Assembly: GCA_028820845.1 (NCBI GenBank)
Contig: JAPPII010000011.1
Span: 61,927 to 125,926 of the forward strand
Direction: 5' to 3'
Origin: Candidatus Poribacteria bacterium
Lineage (GTDB): Bacteria > Poribacteria > WGA-4E > WGA-3G
Length of the DNA: 64,000 nt
Shown here: positions 31,145-39,992 of the stretch, one piece after another
Layout of the letters: every line of letters begins with the position of its first letter
Position numbering within the stretch: position 1 is the stretch's first letter
The notes under the pieces: generated by a model
What the model was told of the DNA's origin: nothing
What the model saw: the letters and a program-made list of their open reading frames with translations, nothing else
Database searches by the model: none
Program-made: the position numbers and the translations under genes

Positions 31145-32770
31145 TCAAGAAGCATCACACTCTCTTGATTGCTCTTGGTGGCGAAGCACCGCCGCAATGA
31201 ATTCCCGAAAAAGCGGGTGTGGTGCAAGCGGTTTTGATTGAAATTCGGGATGAAACTGTGAACCCACCATCCACGGGTGATCCATCACCTCAGCGATTTC
31301 GACGAGGCTTTCATCCGGCGACAGTCCACTAAAACAGAGTCCGGCTGCTTCTAATTCCGAGCGATACGCGTTGTTCAGTTCATAGCGATGTCGATGGCGT
31401 TCTACAATGATGGGTTGCTGATAGGCAGCATAACTTTTGGTATTTTCTTTAAGCACACAAGGATAGATGCCGAGTCGCATTGTCGCGCCGAGATCAGCGA
31501 TGGCACGTTGATCAGGCATCAAATCAATGACCGGATAAGGTGTTTCTGAATCTACTTCTGTGCTGTTTGCGGCTTTTAAGTGAGCGGCGTGTCTGGCAAA
31601 TTCAATCACAAGGCACTGCATACCGAGGCATAATCCGAAGTATGGAATCCGATTTTCACGAGCGTATCGCGCGGCGACCAGCATCCCTTCGATACCCCGA
31701 TAGCCGAATCCACCGGGGACCAAGATTCCATCAACATCTGAAAAAACGCTGTCAAGGTCCGGTTGTTCTGTGAGTTCTTCAGAATCCATCCATTCTATAT
31801 CAACAGCGGCTGCGTTGGCAATCCCACCGTGTTTGAGGGCTTCCTGAACGCTGATATAAGCATCGCTGCCCGTTGTATATTTTCCGACGACGGCAATCCG
31901 GGTTTCATGTTTCGGATTTTTCAGTTTTTCGACCATTGCAGCCCATTCAGCGTCCATCGGTGGACGTGTTTCAAGTCCAAATCGCTTTAAAACGAGATGT
32001 CCCATGCCTTGCCGTTCAAAATTAAGTGGGATTTCATCAACGCATTTCGTGTCGAGCCCTTCAAAAATGTATTCTTCGCTAATTCCGCAGAGGAGTGCGA
32101 TTTTCTGGCGAAAAGCCTCCTCCAGCGGCTTGCTGGTTCGGCACAGCAACAGGTCTGGTTGAACCCCCAACTCTTGGAGCTTGCGGATACTATGTTGGGT
32201 TGGTTTGCTTTTGCTTTCGCCGTTAGGTAAGGTGTAAATGAGAGATACATGGAGGAACAGCGTGTTCTGACGACCCACCTCGACTGCCATCTGCCGAATT
32301 GCTTCGACAAAAGGGGGCATTTCAAAGTCACCGATCGTTCCACCTATCTCGGTAATCACAATCTCGGCTTCGTTGTCTTTACCAATCTGGTAGATTCGGC
32401 GTTTAATTTCATCCGTAATGTGCGGAATGAGCTGCACCGTCTGACCGAGGTAGTCCCCGCGGCGTTCTTTCGCGATCACTTCACTATAGACGGATCCAGT
32501 GGTGAAGTTGGAGTATTGATTGAGATCAATACCGAGAAATCGTTCATAGTTTCCAATGTCAAGATCGGTTTCCGCGCCGTCATGCGTGACAAAAACCTCA
32601 CCGTGCTGAAACGGGTTCATCACACCGGCATCGACATTCAGATATGGATCAATCTTGACGACAATCACCTTGAAACCGCGATTAATGAGCAGTCTGCCCA
32701 AGGACGCGGTAGTGATTCCTTTGCCGATACCTGAGATAACCCCCCCGGTCACAAAAATATATTTTGTCAT
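31145..32770 (-). CDS. pyrG: CTP synthase
   Basis: 541 residues, normal length. It makes CTP from UTP, ATP and glutamine in the cytosol. The N-terminal synthetase domain begins MTKYIFVTGGVISGIGKG (P-loop) and includes DPYLNVDAG and EIGGTIGDFE. The C-terminal class I glutaminase has Cys in YFGLCLGMQ and His-Glu in HPEFQSKP. I chose ATG 32770 by family convention. The AAGGAGG upstream is 16 bases away, unusually far, and a longer frame to 32830 has no support. It is 66 bases downstream of kdsB, a common and sensible pairing because KdsB uses CTP. Confidence 0.95.
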   Translation of the reverse strand: MTKYIFVTGGVISGIGKGITTASLGRLLINRGFKVIVVKIDPYLNVDAGVMNPFQHGEVFVTHDGAETDLDIGNYERFLGIDLNQYSNFTTGSVYSEVIAKERRGDYLGQTVQLIPHITDEIKRRIYQIGKDNEAEIVITEIGGTIGDFEMPPFVEAIRQMAVEVGRQNTLFLHVSLIYTLPNGESKSKPTQHSIRKLQELGVQPDLLLCRTSKPLEEAFRQKIALLCGISEEYIFEGLDTKCVDEIPLNFERQGMGHLVLKRFGLETRPPMDAEWAAMVEKLKNPKHETRIAVVGKYTTGSDAYISVQEALKHGGIANAAAVDIEWMDSEELTEQPDLDSVFSDVDGILVPGGFGYRGIEGMLVAARYARENRIPYFGLCLGMQCLVIEFARHAAHLKAANSTEVDSETPYPVIDLMPDQRAIADLGATMRLGIYPCVLKENTKSYAAYQQPIIVERHRHRYELNNAYRSELEAAGLCFSGLSPDESLVEIAEVMDHPWMVGSQFHPEFQSKPLAPHPLFREFIAAVLRHQEQSRECDAS

Positions 32771-32836
32771 TTTTACGTTATAATGCCCTCCTTGTACTAC
32801 AAAAAATACTATAGTTTCCGCATTGACCATCCGGTG

Positions 32837-33568
32837 TCAGTTTGTTTCTAAAATTTGTTTTACCCGCTCTAAGTCAGCCGGAACATCAACGCCAATAAGT
32901 GGTGTGTCGGTTTCGACGACGTGGATAGGGACACCGTGTTCCAAAAAACGGAGTTGTTCTAAACCTTCTGCGAGTTCATAAGGCGTGGACTTCCACTTTG
33001 TGAAAGCGAGGAGTTGGTCTCGACGGTAAGCGTACAAGCCGACGTGTCGATATACAGGAAATTTGTGAAGTTCATCCTCACCGATTCTTCCCGGTATAGA
33101 CGCACGCGAGAAATACAACGCATCTCCCCGCAGGTTTGTAACGACTTTAACGACGTTAACGTCTCGATAGTCTGTAGCAGTCTCAACCCGCTGTTTCAAC
33201 GTACAAACTTGCACCTCGGGTCTGTCAACGAAAGGTTGTAGCATCAGATCTATCTGCGCAGGTTCAAGAAGCGGTTCATCGCCTTGAATGTTGGCGACAA
33301 TATCACATCTTAATTCTTCTGCAACAACGGCGACGCGCTCAGTGCCAGTCGCACACGGACCCGTCATTTGGACATTTCCACCGAATTGAGTTACCGCATC
33401 GTAAATCCGCTGGTCGTCTGTAGCGACAATAACTTCGTTGAGCATTTTTGCGCGGCACGCGCTTTCATAGACGTGTTGCACCATCGGCTTCCCAAGCAGG
33501 TTTGCTAACGGCTTCCCCGCAAAACGGCTTGAGGCATAGCGAGCTGGGATGATTCCTACACTTTGCAA
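32837..33568 (-). CDS. kdsB: 3-deoxy-manno-octulosonate cytidylyltransferase
   Basis: 243 residues, the normal length for KdsB. It activates KDO with CTP to CMP-KDO for lipopolysaccharide synthesis, so the organism makes an LPS-type outer membrane. Motifs: GIIPARYASSRFAGKPL at the start, ANIQGDEPLLEP, and the YRHVGLYAYRRD block. I propose TTG 33568 as start (MQSVGIIPARY), with AAAGGA about nine bases upstream. A longer open frame to 33652 runs into the MITE copy and has no similarity there. The MITE ends only 33 bases before this start, so it may have brought or displaced the promoter. Confidence 0.92.
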   Translation of the reverse strand: MQSVGIIPARYASSRFAGKPLANLLGKPMVQHVYESACRAKMLNEVIVATDDQRIYDAVTQFGGNVQMTGPCATGTERVAVVAEELRCDIVANIQGDEPLLEPAQIDLMLQPFVDRPEVQVCTLKQRVETATDYRDVNVVKVVTNLRGDALYFSRASIPGRIGEDELHKFPVYRHVGLYAYRRDQLLAFTKWKSTPYELAEGLEQLRFLEHGVPIHVVETDTPLIGVDVPADLERVKQILETN

Positions 33569-33601
33569 CCTTATGCTTCCTTTTAACACCCTAAATTCTT
33601 T

Positions 33602-33722
33602 AGGACTTACGCCCTGCCCTCTTTTGTAGCATAACCTGTTAGGTTGTGCCATCCAAACGCCTGTGTTTGTCCAAGTATCTCTATTTCATAGAAGGTCCGA
33701 CAGTCAAAATTGCGTCTGTCCT
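33602..33722. repeat. MITE-like element, copy 2
   Basis: About 121 bases, ends AGGACTTACGC (33602-33612) and GCGTCTGTCCT (33712-33722), the right end being diverged. It shares with the copy at 3220-3342 the hairpin GTAGCATAACCTGTTAGGTT, the CTCTTTTGTAGC lead-in, the ATAGAA..G(T/C)C block and GTCAAAATTGCGT. It sits between kdsB and the next divergent gene and occupies most of the 328-base gap. Confidence 0.7.
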
Positions 33723-33802
33723 ATTCTTTATATTTCTTTCTGTCTTCTAAATCAGTTTAACCCAAAGCGGAGTTAAAAATCAAGAATTTTTTTAATTTCC
33801 AT

Positions 33803-33832
33803 TTGCAAATACAATTGGGAAAGTGATAAACT
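33803..33832 (+). promoter_or_regulatory. Possible promoter for the second LamG gene
   Basis: TTGCAA (33803-33808), 18 bases, TAAACT (33827-33832), 64 bases before the ATG at 33897. Moderate match only. Confidence 0.35.
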
Positions 33833-33896
33833 TTAACACAAACAACGGGTTTGTATAAGAAAACAGATAGATAACTCGTATAAAGGAGATTTCAAA

Positions 33897-34754
33897 ATGA
33901 AACGAGATTTTCGATTTCTAACATCAACTGCTAAGCACCGCCTGCATCTGGTGTGCTTATTTCTAATATGCACCTTCTCTCTACATATAGTAGGGTTCCT
34001 TGGGTTTGAAATTCAGAACGCATCTGCTCAGATCATCGATCCGGATTTAGTCCTATATTTCGATTATGAGGATTTTGATGGCAATACTGTCGTTGGCAAG
34101 GCTGGCCGTGGTTATGACGGTGCGATTCAGGGGAAGGTCACACAGTCTGACGATGGGAAGTTTGGCAAAGCTGCTCATTTCGCAGCAGGTAGTTTTCTTG
34201 ATCTTGATGGACCCAACATCAAGCCTGATGATATTCCAACCGAAGGAATGAGCATTGTCGCGTGGATTAACGTTGAGGCTATCTCAGACATGGCAATTTT
34301 CAACGCACGTGCTGCCGATAACACATGGCTTGTGCATCCAGAGGCACGCGGGGACGGAAACTATCGCTGGCTCAATCGGAGTGCAGGCGGCACAACGATC
34401 TTTGATATCCGCGCTGGGAAAAATGAAGCCAATGAATGGATACATTATGCCGGCACATTCAGTCGCGCCGACGGGTTAGCTGTGCTTTACATCAACGGAA
34501 GCAATGTTGGGGAAGAGAAGGCTCGCGTTGGCACGCCAATCGCACCAGATTGGGGACAGGGGGCTCGCGTCGGTTTTAATATTGATAACAACCGTCCGTT
34601 TAATGGACTCATGGATGACCTTAACGTCTGGAAACGTGGTCTGACCGAAGAAGAAGTCAATATTATCATGAACGATAGCGTTGAGGCATTTCTCGCTGTT
34701 GAAGCGCAAGGCAAATTGGCGACGACTTGGGGTAGACTCAAAGCCTCACAGTAA
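33897..34754 (+). CDS. Secreted LamG (concanavalin A-like) domain protein
   Basis: 285 residues with AAGGAG eight bases before the ATG. The hydrophobic segment LHLVCLFLICTFSLHIVGFLG (residues 18-38) acts as a signal peptide, followed by NASAQ. The LamG domain runs from LVLYFDYEDFDGNTVVGKAG to LMDDLNVWKRGLTEEEV with the usual YINGSNVG strand. The C-terminus has AQGKLATTWGRLKASQ, the same tail as the LamG protein ending at 25790. It is probably exported and surface-linked or shed. Stands alone between kdsB (divergent) and a small HTH gene. Confidence 0.83.
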   Translation: MKRDFRFLTSTAKHRLHLVCLFLICTFSLHIVGFLGFEIQNASAQIIDPDLVLYFDYEDFDGNTVVGKAGRGYDGAIQGKVTQSDDGKFGKAAHFAAGSFLDLDGPNIKPDDIPTEGMSIVAWINVEAISDMAIFNARAADNTWLVHPEARGDGNYRWLNRSAGGTTIFDIRAGKNEANEWIHYAGTFSRADGLAVLYINGSNVGEEKARVGTPIAPDWGQGARVGFNIDNNRPFNGLMDDLNVWKRGLTEEEVNIIMNDSVEAFLAVEAQGKLATTWGRLKASQ

Positions 34755-34775
34755 CGCGAAATCTCAAACGCAGTA

Positions 34776-34872
34776 GGCACGGTTTTGCGGTGTACTCGCC
34801 TCGGTTCATGCCACACGGAGAACCTGAATACCGTTGATTCTGATTCATGCGACATGCATTCCGAACCGTGCC
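34776..34872. repeat. Long palindromic repeat, GGCACGGTT...AACCGTGCC type
   Basis: GGCACGGTT (34776-34784) and AACCGTGCC (34864-34872) are perfect arms around a 79-base loop. Inner segments TTGCGGTGTACTCGC and CATGCATTCCG recur in the variant at 41141-41190 (TTGCAGCGTACTCGC ... CGTGCATTCT). This is an enlarged form of the GCGGTT...AACCGC family. Confidence 0.6.
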
Positions 34873-34876
34873 AGAC

Positions 34877-35101
34877 TCAAAGGGTCAAATTCAATACCTT
34901 GGCGAGGTAATCTTTCTCGGAGAGCAGGTCTTTGTTAACGCGAATACTCGCTTCGTGGAAACGGTAATCATCTTTACCGCGTCGGTAGTAACACTGCAAG
35001 TGTCCTGCTTCAACCGCTTTTTTTAGGTCTGCGCGGGGGATGTCGAGCATGGCCGCCGCTTCTTCCAGATCATACTCGACCACAGTATGGCGTATTTGCA
35101 T
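34877..35101 (-). CDS. Small HTH protein (excisionase/MerR-like DNA-binding domain)
   Basis: 74 residues from ATG 35101 (MQIRHTVVEYDLEEAAAML), preferred over a longer frame because GGAGAAAAT lies before it. The YDLEEAAAMLDIPRADLKKAVEAGHL segment is a winged-HTH of the HTH_17 kind, and CYYRRGKDDYRFHEASI is the usual wing and second part. It probably binds DNA as a small regulator. The C-terminal DYLAKVLNL helix may dimerise. It is divergent from the PAP2 gene, with 65 bases between starts, so it may control that promoter. Confidence 0.65.
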   Translation of the reverse strand: MQIRHTVVEYDLEEAAAMLDIPRADLKKAVEAGHLQCYYRRGKDDYRFHEASIRVNKDLLSEKDYLAKVLNLTL

Positions 35102-35166
35102 TTTTATTTTCTCCGGCTTCGGTAATGCTTTGTTGAATCTCTTAATCACAACACAAGGACAGGCAA

Positions 35167-35763
35167 TTGTCAACGTTTTTTCGGTTGAAAGCATACTTCA
35201 TAAGCGTCTCGGTTTTCTGTTGTTTTACAATAGGGTTAGAGGCGGATGCTGAAAATATCTTATCGCGCTGGGATCAAACCTTTTTTGACCGTATTTATGA
35301 TGCGCCACCACGCCAAGAGCCGATGTGGACGATCATGGGAGGTATCTCAGATCTTGGCGACTATCGCGGTGTGATGGGTGCCTCAATTCTCCTTATGGCC
35401 TACGGAAATGAATCCCATCGAGAAACCGGAAAGTTGTTGGCTTCGGCGTATATAGGAGCTGCCGGCATAACGTATGGCATGAAAAGGCTGATAGGCAGGA
35501 AACGTCCGCTTGATGAAACTTTGGGGAATCCAGCGATGCCGTCAGGGCACGCCTCTATTATATTTAGTGTTGCAACCATTTTGGGGTATCAATATCCAAA
35601 ATGGCGGATTCCGCTCTACCTCGGTGCTGGACTCGTCGGGTTCTCGCGCATCTATTTAGGACGACATTATACATCAGATGTCGTCGTTGGCGCAGCAATT
35701 GGTACGACAATGGGCATGCTTGTCTGGCATAAACGCATCACGCTACTGAAATGGGAGTTTTAG
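35167..35763 (+). CDS. PAP2-family membrane phosphatase
   Basis: 198 residues. Start TTG 35167 with AAGGA seven bases upstream. A signal or membrane segment lies at 8-26. The three-part PAP2 phosphatase signature is complete: KRLIGRKRP (KxxxxxxRP), AMPSGHAS (PSGH) and SRIYLGRHYTSD (SRxxxxxHxxxD), between hydrophobic segments. It dephosphorylates lipid phosphates such as undecaprenyl or phosphatidic phosphates on the periplasmic side of the inner membrane. About 200 residues is typical. The unusual start codon and the divergent HTH gene suggest regulation. Confidence 0.86.
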   Translation: MSTFFRLKAYFISVSVFCCFTIGLEADAENILSRWDQTFFDRIYDAPPRQEPMWTIMGGISDLGDYRGVMGASILLMAYGNESHRETGKLLASAYIGAAGITYGMKRLIGRKRPLDETLGNPAMPSGHASIIFSVATILGYQYPKWRIPLYLGAGLVGFSRIYLGRHYTSDVVVGAAIGTTMGMLVWHKRITLLKWEF

Positions 35764-35815
35764 TTTCTAAAACTTGATTGATTAACACCATTAAATCGTG
35801 TTAACACTAAATCAC

Positions 35816-35844
35816 TTGACAATAAAATTCACGCTGTGTAAAAT
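35816..35844 (+). promoter_or_regulatory. Sigma70-type promoter for the lipoprotein gene
   Basis: A perfect TTGACA (35816-35821), 17 bases, TAAAAT (35839-35844), 26 bases before the ATG at 35871. Confidence 0.65.
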
Positions 35845-35870
35845 ATAGTTACCAAAGGAGGGTGGGACAC

Positions 35871-36632
35871 ATGACTTCTAAGAGAGATCGCGTCTATTTC
35901 CGATACCAGATTATGAGCAGCATCGGTTTGCTTCTTCTAATTGGTGTATTCTTGGCTGGGTGTGCTGCTACGCCATACCCTTCAGTTGAAGTCTACATGG
36001 AACCCGTCGAGGGACGTTTTAACGCCCAAATTGATCCAGAAACGGCGGCGGCGACCGTCGAAAAAAAGGGCGTCGCGGTTACGATTGAACCGATTGATGA
36101 GGTCGAACTGTTCGCACTCACCGAAGATCCAAAATTAAATCCTTATCTTATCGTTGAGCGGAATGGGGCTGTTGAACCTATCTACACCGTGTTTGGCATT
36201 ACCGTCCATAACCGCGACCACCGTCGTGTCCTTGTTGATGACATAGCTGTTCTAATTGATGGAAAGGACACGCAGTATGCCAATCTCTCTACCGATTACT
36301 TCGACTCACTTTACGACGATGTAGATATCTCGCACCAGAATCCTTATGTGCCGCTGACTTACCCCTCCTATTATGGGTATCACCAGTCCTATATAGATGC
36401 CGAAGCATTAGAGTGGGGACGCATTGTGATAGAAGATAGCGTCTTTGAAAGTGGTAAATTGTTCTCCGGCGCGAGACGGAGTGGTCTTTTAGTTTTCGAT
36501 CGACTTCCCAGTGACACGACAGACGTTAGGATTGTTGTTCCTGAAGTTCGGATAATTCATTCAGATGGTAAAGCAGATAAATTGCAATTTAAATTTGATT
36601 TTAGACAGGTCTTGCAACAAAATAGCGAATAA
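35871..36632 (+). CDS. Predicted lipoprotein of unknown function
   Basis: 253 residues. ATG 35871 has AAGGAGG nine bases upstream, and GTG 35862 in the same frame is less well placed. A type II signal peptide ends at the lipobox LAGC, so Cys30 would be lipidated. The mature part has VEVYMEPVEGRF, ELFALTEDPKLNPYLIVERNG and an FGITVHNRDHRRVLVDDIAVLIDG strand that looks like an Ig- or DUF4352-like beta sandwich. No enzyme motif. It is probably anchored in the outer or inner membrane facing the periplasm. Confidence 0.7.
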   Translation: MTSKRDRVYFRYQIMSSIGLLLLIGVFLAGCAATPYPSVEVYMEPVEGRFNAQIDPETAAATVEKKGVAVTIEPIDEVELFALTEDPKLNPYLIVERNGAVEPIYTVFGITVHNRDHRRVLVDDIAVLIDGKDTQYANLSTDYFDSLYDDVDISHQNPYVPLTYPSYYGYHQSYIDAEALEWGRIVIEDSVFESGKLFSGARRSGLLVFDRLPSDTTDVRIVVPEVRIIHSDGKADKLQFKFDFRQVLQQNSE

Positions 36633-36698
36633 CCTCACCGGCTTAATTCGTCCTAATAACACGCAGGATCGCTAAATAACGAAGGGAGTATACCTAAA

Positions 36699-37895
36699 AT
36701 GCGAAATTGGCTTGTCGGATTACTAATAGTAGGACTCGTGTCCATTTTGGGGTGTCAAGCCCAAGACAGGAGCACAGGCCAAACACAGAGGGCACCAAGG
36801 GAATTAAAAGTCGCCGTTGCCGCGCCATTTACGGGCAATGCCGCCGCTTTTGGAGAGATGATCCGCCGCGGTGCTGAACTCCAAGCAAAAGAAATTAACG
36901 ATGCCGGTGGAATCAACGGAATGAAGTTTACACTGGTTTTTGAAGATGATGCCGGTAAAGATGCAGAGGCAAGCCTCGTAGCAGAGCGCATCGCCAATAA
37001 TCTACAGATCCTTGCGGTCGTTGGACATTTCAACAGTTCTTGCTCGTTGGCTGGAAAACCGATTTATCAACGGGCGGGTATCGTCGAGTTGTCACCCGGG
37101 TCCACGAATGTGACGGTTTGTGAAGGGAGCGACTGGACGTTCCGCAACTTGTATCGCGACGATTTCCAAGGAAAATTCATCGCACAATATATTGACAAAG
37201 TCTTGACGGACCTGCAATCTGTCGCTGTTTTTTTTGATAACGACGATTATGGGCGTGGTTTAAGGAACGCATTCGTTGACGAAGCTGAAAAGATAGGGCT
37301 TGACCTGGTCGCTTCGGAAGCTTATGATCGCGATAATACCGATTTTAAGGCACAACTCACCAGTATTAAAGCCAAAAATCCCGACGCTGTTTTCATCTCA
37401 GGACTCTATACTGAAGCAGGCTTGATCGCTAAACAGGCGCGGGAGGCTGGAATTGAGGCACAATTCTTCGGAGCGGACGGTGTGGATTCCCCTGACTTCC
37501 TCACAATCGCAGGCGATGCCGCCGAAGGTACTTATCTCACAACGCCTTTTACCTTTGGTGCAGCTGGCGAAGATGCCCTACAGATGGCAGCTAATTTTGA
37601 GGAAATGCACGGGGTCGCACCCGATACATGGGCTGCACTGACCTACGATGCCGTTGGAATGATCGCAGAAGCTCTTGAAAAAACTTACAACGCAGAGGCA
37701 GCCGTCGCTGATAACCGAAAAGCCATCCGAGACCATTTGGCATCTTTGGATACGCCTGAGGAGGGCTACAAAGGGGTTACGGGGCTAACCTATTTTGATA
37801 TAAATGGCGATACGGTGAATAAACCGGCTTACGTGAAAATTGTGAAGGATGGACAATTTGTTGCCGCTGATCAGCAACTACTTGAATTAGAGTGA
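36699..37895 (+). CDS. Branched-chain amino acid-type ABC transporter substrate-binding lipoprotein (LivK/J-like)
   Basis: 398 residues. A lipobox, SILGC, at Cys19 anchors it to the membrane. The Peripla_BP_6 domain begins LKVAVAAPFTGNAAAFGEMIRRGAEL and includes EINDAGGINGMKFTLVFEDD, VVGHFNSSCSLAGKP and the VFISGLYTEAGLIAKQAREAGI block. It captures amino acids or related amides in the periplasm and delivers them to the permeases encoded next. ATG 36699 has AAGGGAG upstream. The usual ATPases (LivG, LivF) do not follow in this locus. Confidence 0.88.
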   Translation: MRNWLVGLLIVGLVSILGCQAQDRSTGQTQRAPRELKVAVAAPFTGNAAAFGEMIRRGAELQAKEINDAGGINGMKFTLVFEDDAGKDAEASLVAERIANNLQILAVVGHFNSSCSLAGKPIYQRAGIVELSPGSTNVTVCEGSDWTFRNLYRDDFQGKFIAQYIDKVLTDLQSVAVFFDNDDYGRGLRNAFVDEAEKIGLDLVASEAYDRDNTDFKAQLTSIKAKNPDAVFISGLYTEAGLIAKQAREAGIEAQFFGADGVDSPDFLTIAGDAAEGTYLTTPFTFGAAGEDALQMAANFEEMHGVAPDTWAALTYDAVGMIAEALEKTYNAEAAVADNRKAIRDHLASLDTPEEGYKGVTGLTYFDINGDTVNKPAYVKIVKDGQFVAADQQLLELE

Positions 37896-38044
37896 TTTTA
37901 AAAGGGATTTTTCACCTTATAGAATCGGAACAGTCCGCCATCAGGGAAATAGTCATCAATACGCTCACTTCCTTCGTTTTTAAAAGGGCAATTGAAACTT
38001 CGCCACTTTTTGTGGTTTTATTGTTTCTTGACTGACTGCCGAAA

Positions 38045-38059
38045 GGTGGCGTAGCCACC
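38045..38059. repeat. GGTGGCGTAGCCACC palindrome
   Basis: A perfect 15-base hairpin (GGTGGC/GCCACC around GTA) in the 196-base gap before livH. A related palindrome, GGGGCGTAGCCGCCCC, is at 41261-41276. It is surrounded by further complementary bases (TGCCG ... CGGCA), so it may fold into a larger hairpin. Confidence 0.5.
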
Positions 38060-38091
38060 GCCCTGACTGCTGACGGCAAAAAAAGAAGATT

Positions 38092-38988
38092 ATGGCACAA
38101 TTTTTAGAGCAAATTATTAACGGATTGGTACTCGGCGGCATCTATGCACTCATCGCGGTCGGTTATACCATGGTTTACGGTATTATCCAACTGATTAACT
38201 TCGCACATGGCGAAATTTTCATGTTTGGTGCCTATATCGCACTCATGCTTATAACTGTTTTCGGTATACCGTTCTGGATAGCACTGCCACTGAGTATGAT
38301 TCTGTGTGGGATGTTAGGAATGCTGATAGATCTGGTCGCATACCGACCGCTTCGGAATGCGCCGCGTCTATCGGCATTGATTACAGCAATAGGTATGTCG
38401 TTGGCACTACAGAACCTCGCGCGAATGATTTGGTCAGCCCGGCCCCGTCAATTTCCCTCTGAAGTGCTCCCTACTATTTTCCTGAGTCAGAACGCGGTTT
38501 CACTTCCCGGAGGCGCGTCTTTACCTTACAGGGATGTGTTTATTATCCTATTGGCACTCGTTTTAATGGTAGCCCTAAACAGGTTGATTTATCTAACCAA
38601 AATCGGCAAAGCCATGCGGGCGTGTGCCCAAAATCCTGTTGCAGCGAATCTGATGGGAATCCGGACAAACCGAGTGATTGCTATAACCTTTATTATCGGT
38701 TCTGCCTTAGGGGCGGTCGCGGGAGTGATGGTAGGTTTGCGAGAAGTGGTTACGCCAACAATGGGCTACTATAAAGGAGTCGCGGCTTTTGCCGCTGCGG
38801 TTCTCGGCGGTATCGGCAACATTACTGGGGCAATGCTCGGCGGCATCATTATCGGATTAGCCGAGGTTTTTGGAGCGGGGTATATCTCCTCCGGATACCG
38901 CTTGGCAATCGCCTATATTATTATGATCGCAGTAATTGTTATTCGTCCTTCTGGACTCTTTGGCAGATCAACGGGGCAGCGCGCTTAA
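38092..38988 (+). CDS. Branched-chain amino acid-type ABC permease (LivH-like)
   Basis: 298 residues and about eight membrane segments, normal for LivH. It starts FLEQIINGLVLGGIYALIAVGYTMVYGIIQLINFAHGE-like; visible family signs are ALIAVGYTMVYG, INFAHGEIFM, AYRPLRNAPRLSALI and AAVLGGIGNITGAMLGG. With LivM it forms the membrane channel. One base separates its stop from the livM start, so the two are translationally coupled. Confidence 0.9.
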   Translation: MAQFLEQIINGLVLGGIYALIAVGYTMVYGIIQLINFAHGEIFMFGAYIALMLITVFGIPFWIALPLSMILCGMLGMLIDLVAYRPLRNAPRLSALITAIGMSLALQNLARMIWSARPRQFPSEVLPTIFLSQNAVSLPGGASLPYRDVFIILLALVLMVALNRLIYLTKIGKAMRACAQNPVAANLMGIRTNRVIAITFIIGSALGAVAGVMVGLREVVTPTMGYYKGVAAFAAAVLGGIGNITGAMLGGIIIGLAEVFGAGYISSGYRLAIAYIIMIAVIVIRPSGLFGRSTGQRA

Positions 38989-38989
38989 T

Positions 38990-39988
38990 ATGAAAAATCG
39001 ATTAACACCCAAAAACATCATCTTTGGTTTATTTATCTGTTTTCTGCCGTTATTAATGTATGGCATTGATGCCATCGCCCTCTTCCTGTCCCATCAGGAT
39101 ATTTATCTCGGTCTCCCAAGTGGAGATTACATGCTGCGGATTATTGTCCGCGCCTATCTCTATATGCTCTTGGCTATCGGACTGAATATTGTGTGTGGGT
39201 TCACAGGACTCCTTGATCTCGGCTATGTCGGGTTTTACCTGATTGGGGGCTATACGGCAGGTTTATTGATGGCGCGCCTCGGCGTGAGTTACTGGATTGC
39301 ATTGCCGCTCGCTGTGCTCAATGGCGCGTTGTGGGGATTGTTGCGGGGGGCACCCACTTTGCGGCTCACGGGTGATTATTTCGCAATTGTTACCTTTGGG
39401 TTTGCTGAGCTGCTCTTCCGTATCGTGAAAAACGAGCAGTGGTTAATTGGCGGTCCAAATGGGTTGGTTCGCGACATTCCGCCACCTGCTATTCTCGGAG
39501 TGGTGTTCAATCAGAATTGGCACAATTACTACCATATTCTCATCCTGCTCGTCTTAGTGGTCTTTATCACCTATCGACTGCAGCATTCTCGGGTCGGGAG
39601 AGCGTGGGTTGCAATTCGTGAAGATGAACAGGCGGCTGAAAGTATGGGGATCAATGTCAGTCGCTATAAGGCACTGGCATTTGCAGTGAGTGCAGCCATC
39701 GGTGGTTTAGGTGGCGGTTTCGTGGCGCAATTCCAAGTTAACATTAGCGCACCTTTCTTTGAATTCTGGGAGTCTATCCTCATCCTCTGTATGGTGGTCC
39801 TTGGCGGTATGGGAAGTATAAGGGGTGCAATGATAGGTGCAGCGATTCTCGGATCGTTAGGAGAAGTGCTGAGACCCGGCTTCATTATCCCTTACCAATT
39901 TGGCGGGTCACGCTACCTTATTTTTGGGCTTATTCTCATCCTCTTAATGCGTTTCCGCCCCGGTGGATTAACCCTCAAAAAAGCTTAA
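38990..39988 (+). CDS. Branched-chain amino acid-type ABC permease (LivM-like)
   Basis: 332 residues from ATG 38990 (MKNRLTPKNI), the start that avoids a 53-base overlap with livH. About nine to ten hydrophobic segments. Family blocks are LNIVCGFTGLLDLGYVGFYLIGGY, TLRLTGDYFAIVTFGFAEL, AIREDEQAAESMGIN and VLGGMGSIRGAMIGA. It forms the second half of the importer channel. Its stop lies four bases from the stop of the convergent VWA gene, leaving no room for a separate terminator. Confidence 0.9.
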   Translation: MKNRLTPKNIIFGLFICFLPLLMYGIDAIALFLSHQDIYLGLPSGDYMLRIIVRAYLYMLLAIGLNIVCGFTGLLDLGYVGFYLIGGYTAGLLMARLGVSYWIALPLAVLNGALWGLLRGAPTLRLTGDYFAIVTFGFAELLFRIVKNEQWLIGGPNGLVRDIPPPAILGVVFNQNWHNYYHILILLVLVVFITYRLQHSRVGRAWVAIREDEQAAESMGINVSRYKALAFAVSAAIGGLGGGFVAQFQVNISAPFFEFWESILILCMVVLGGMGSIRGAMIGAAILGSLGEVLRPGFIIPYQFGGSRYLIFGLILILLMRFRPGGLTLKKA

Positions 39989-39992
39989 GGGG

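Noticed and set aside
32837..33652. Longer kdsB starting inside the MITE
   Set aside because: The added N-terminal 28 residues come mostly from the repeat, match nothing in KdsB, and a TTG with a good ribosome site lies at the family start.
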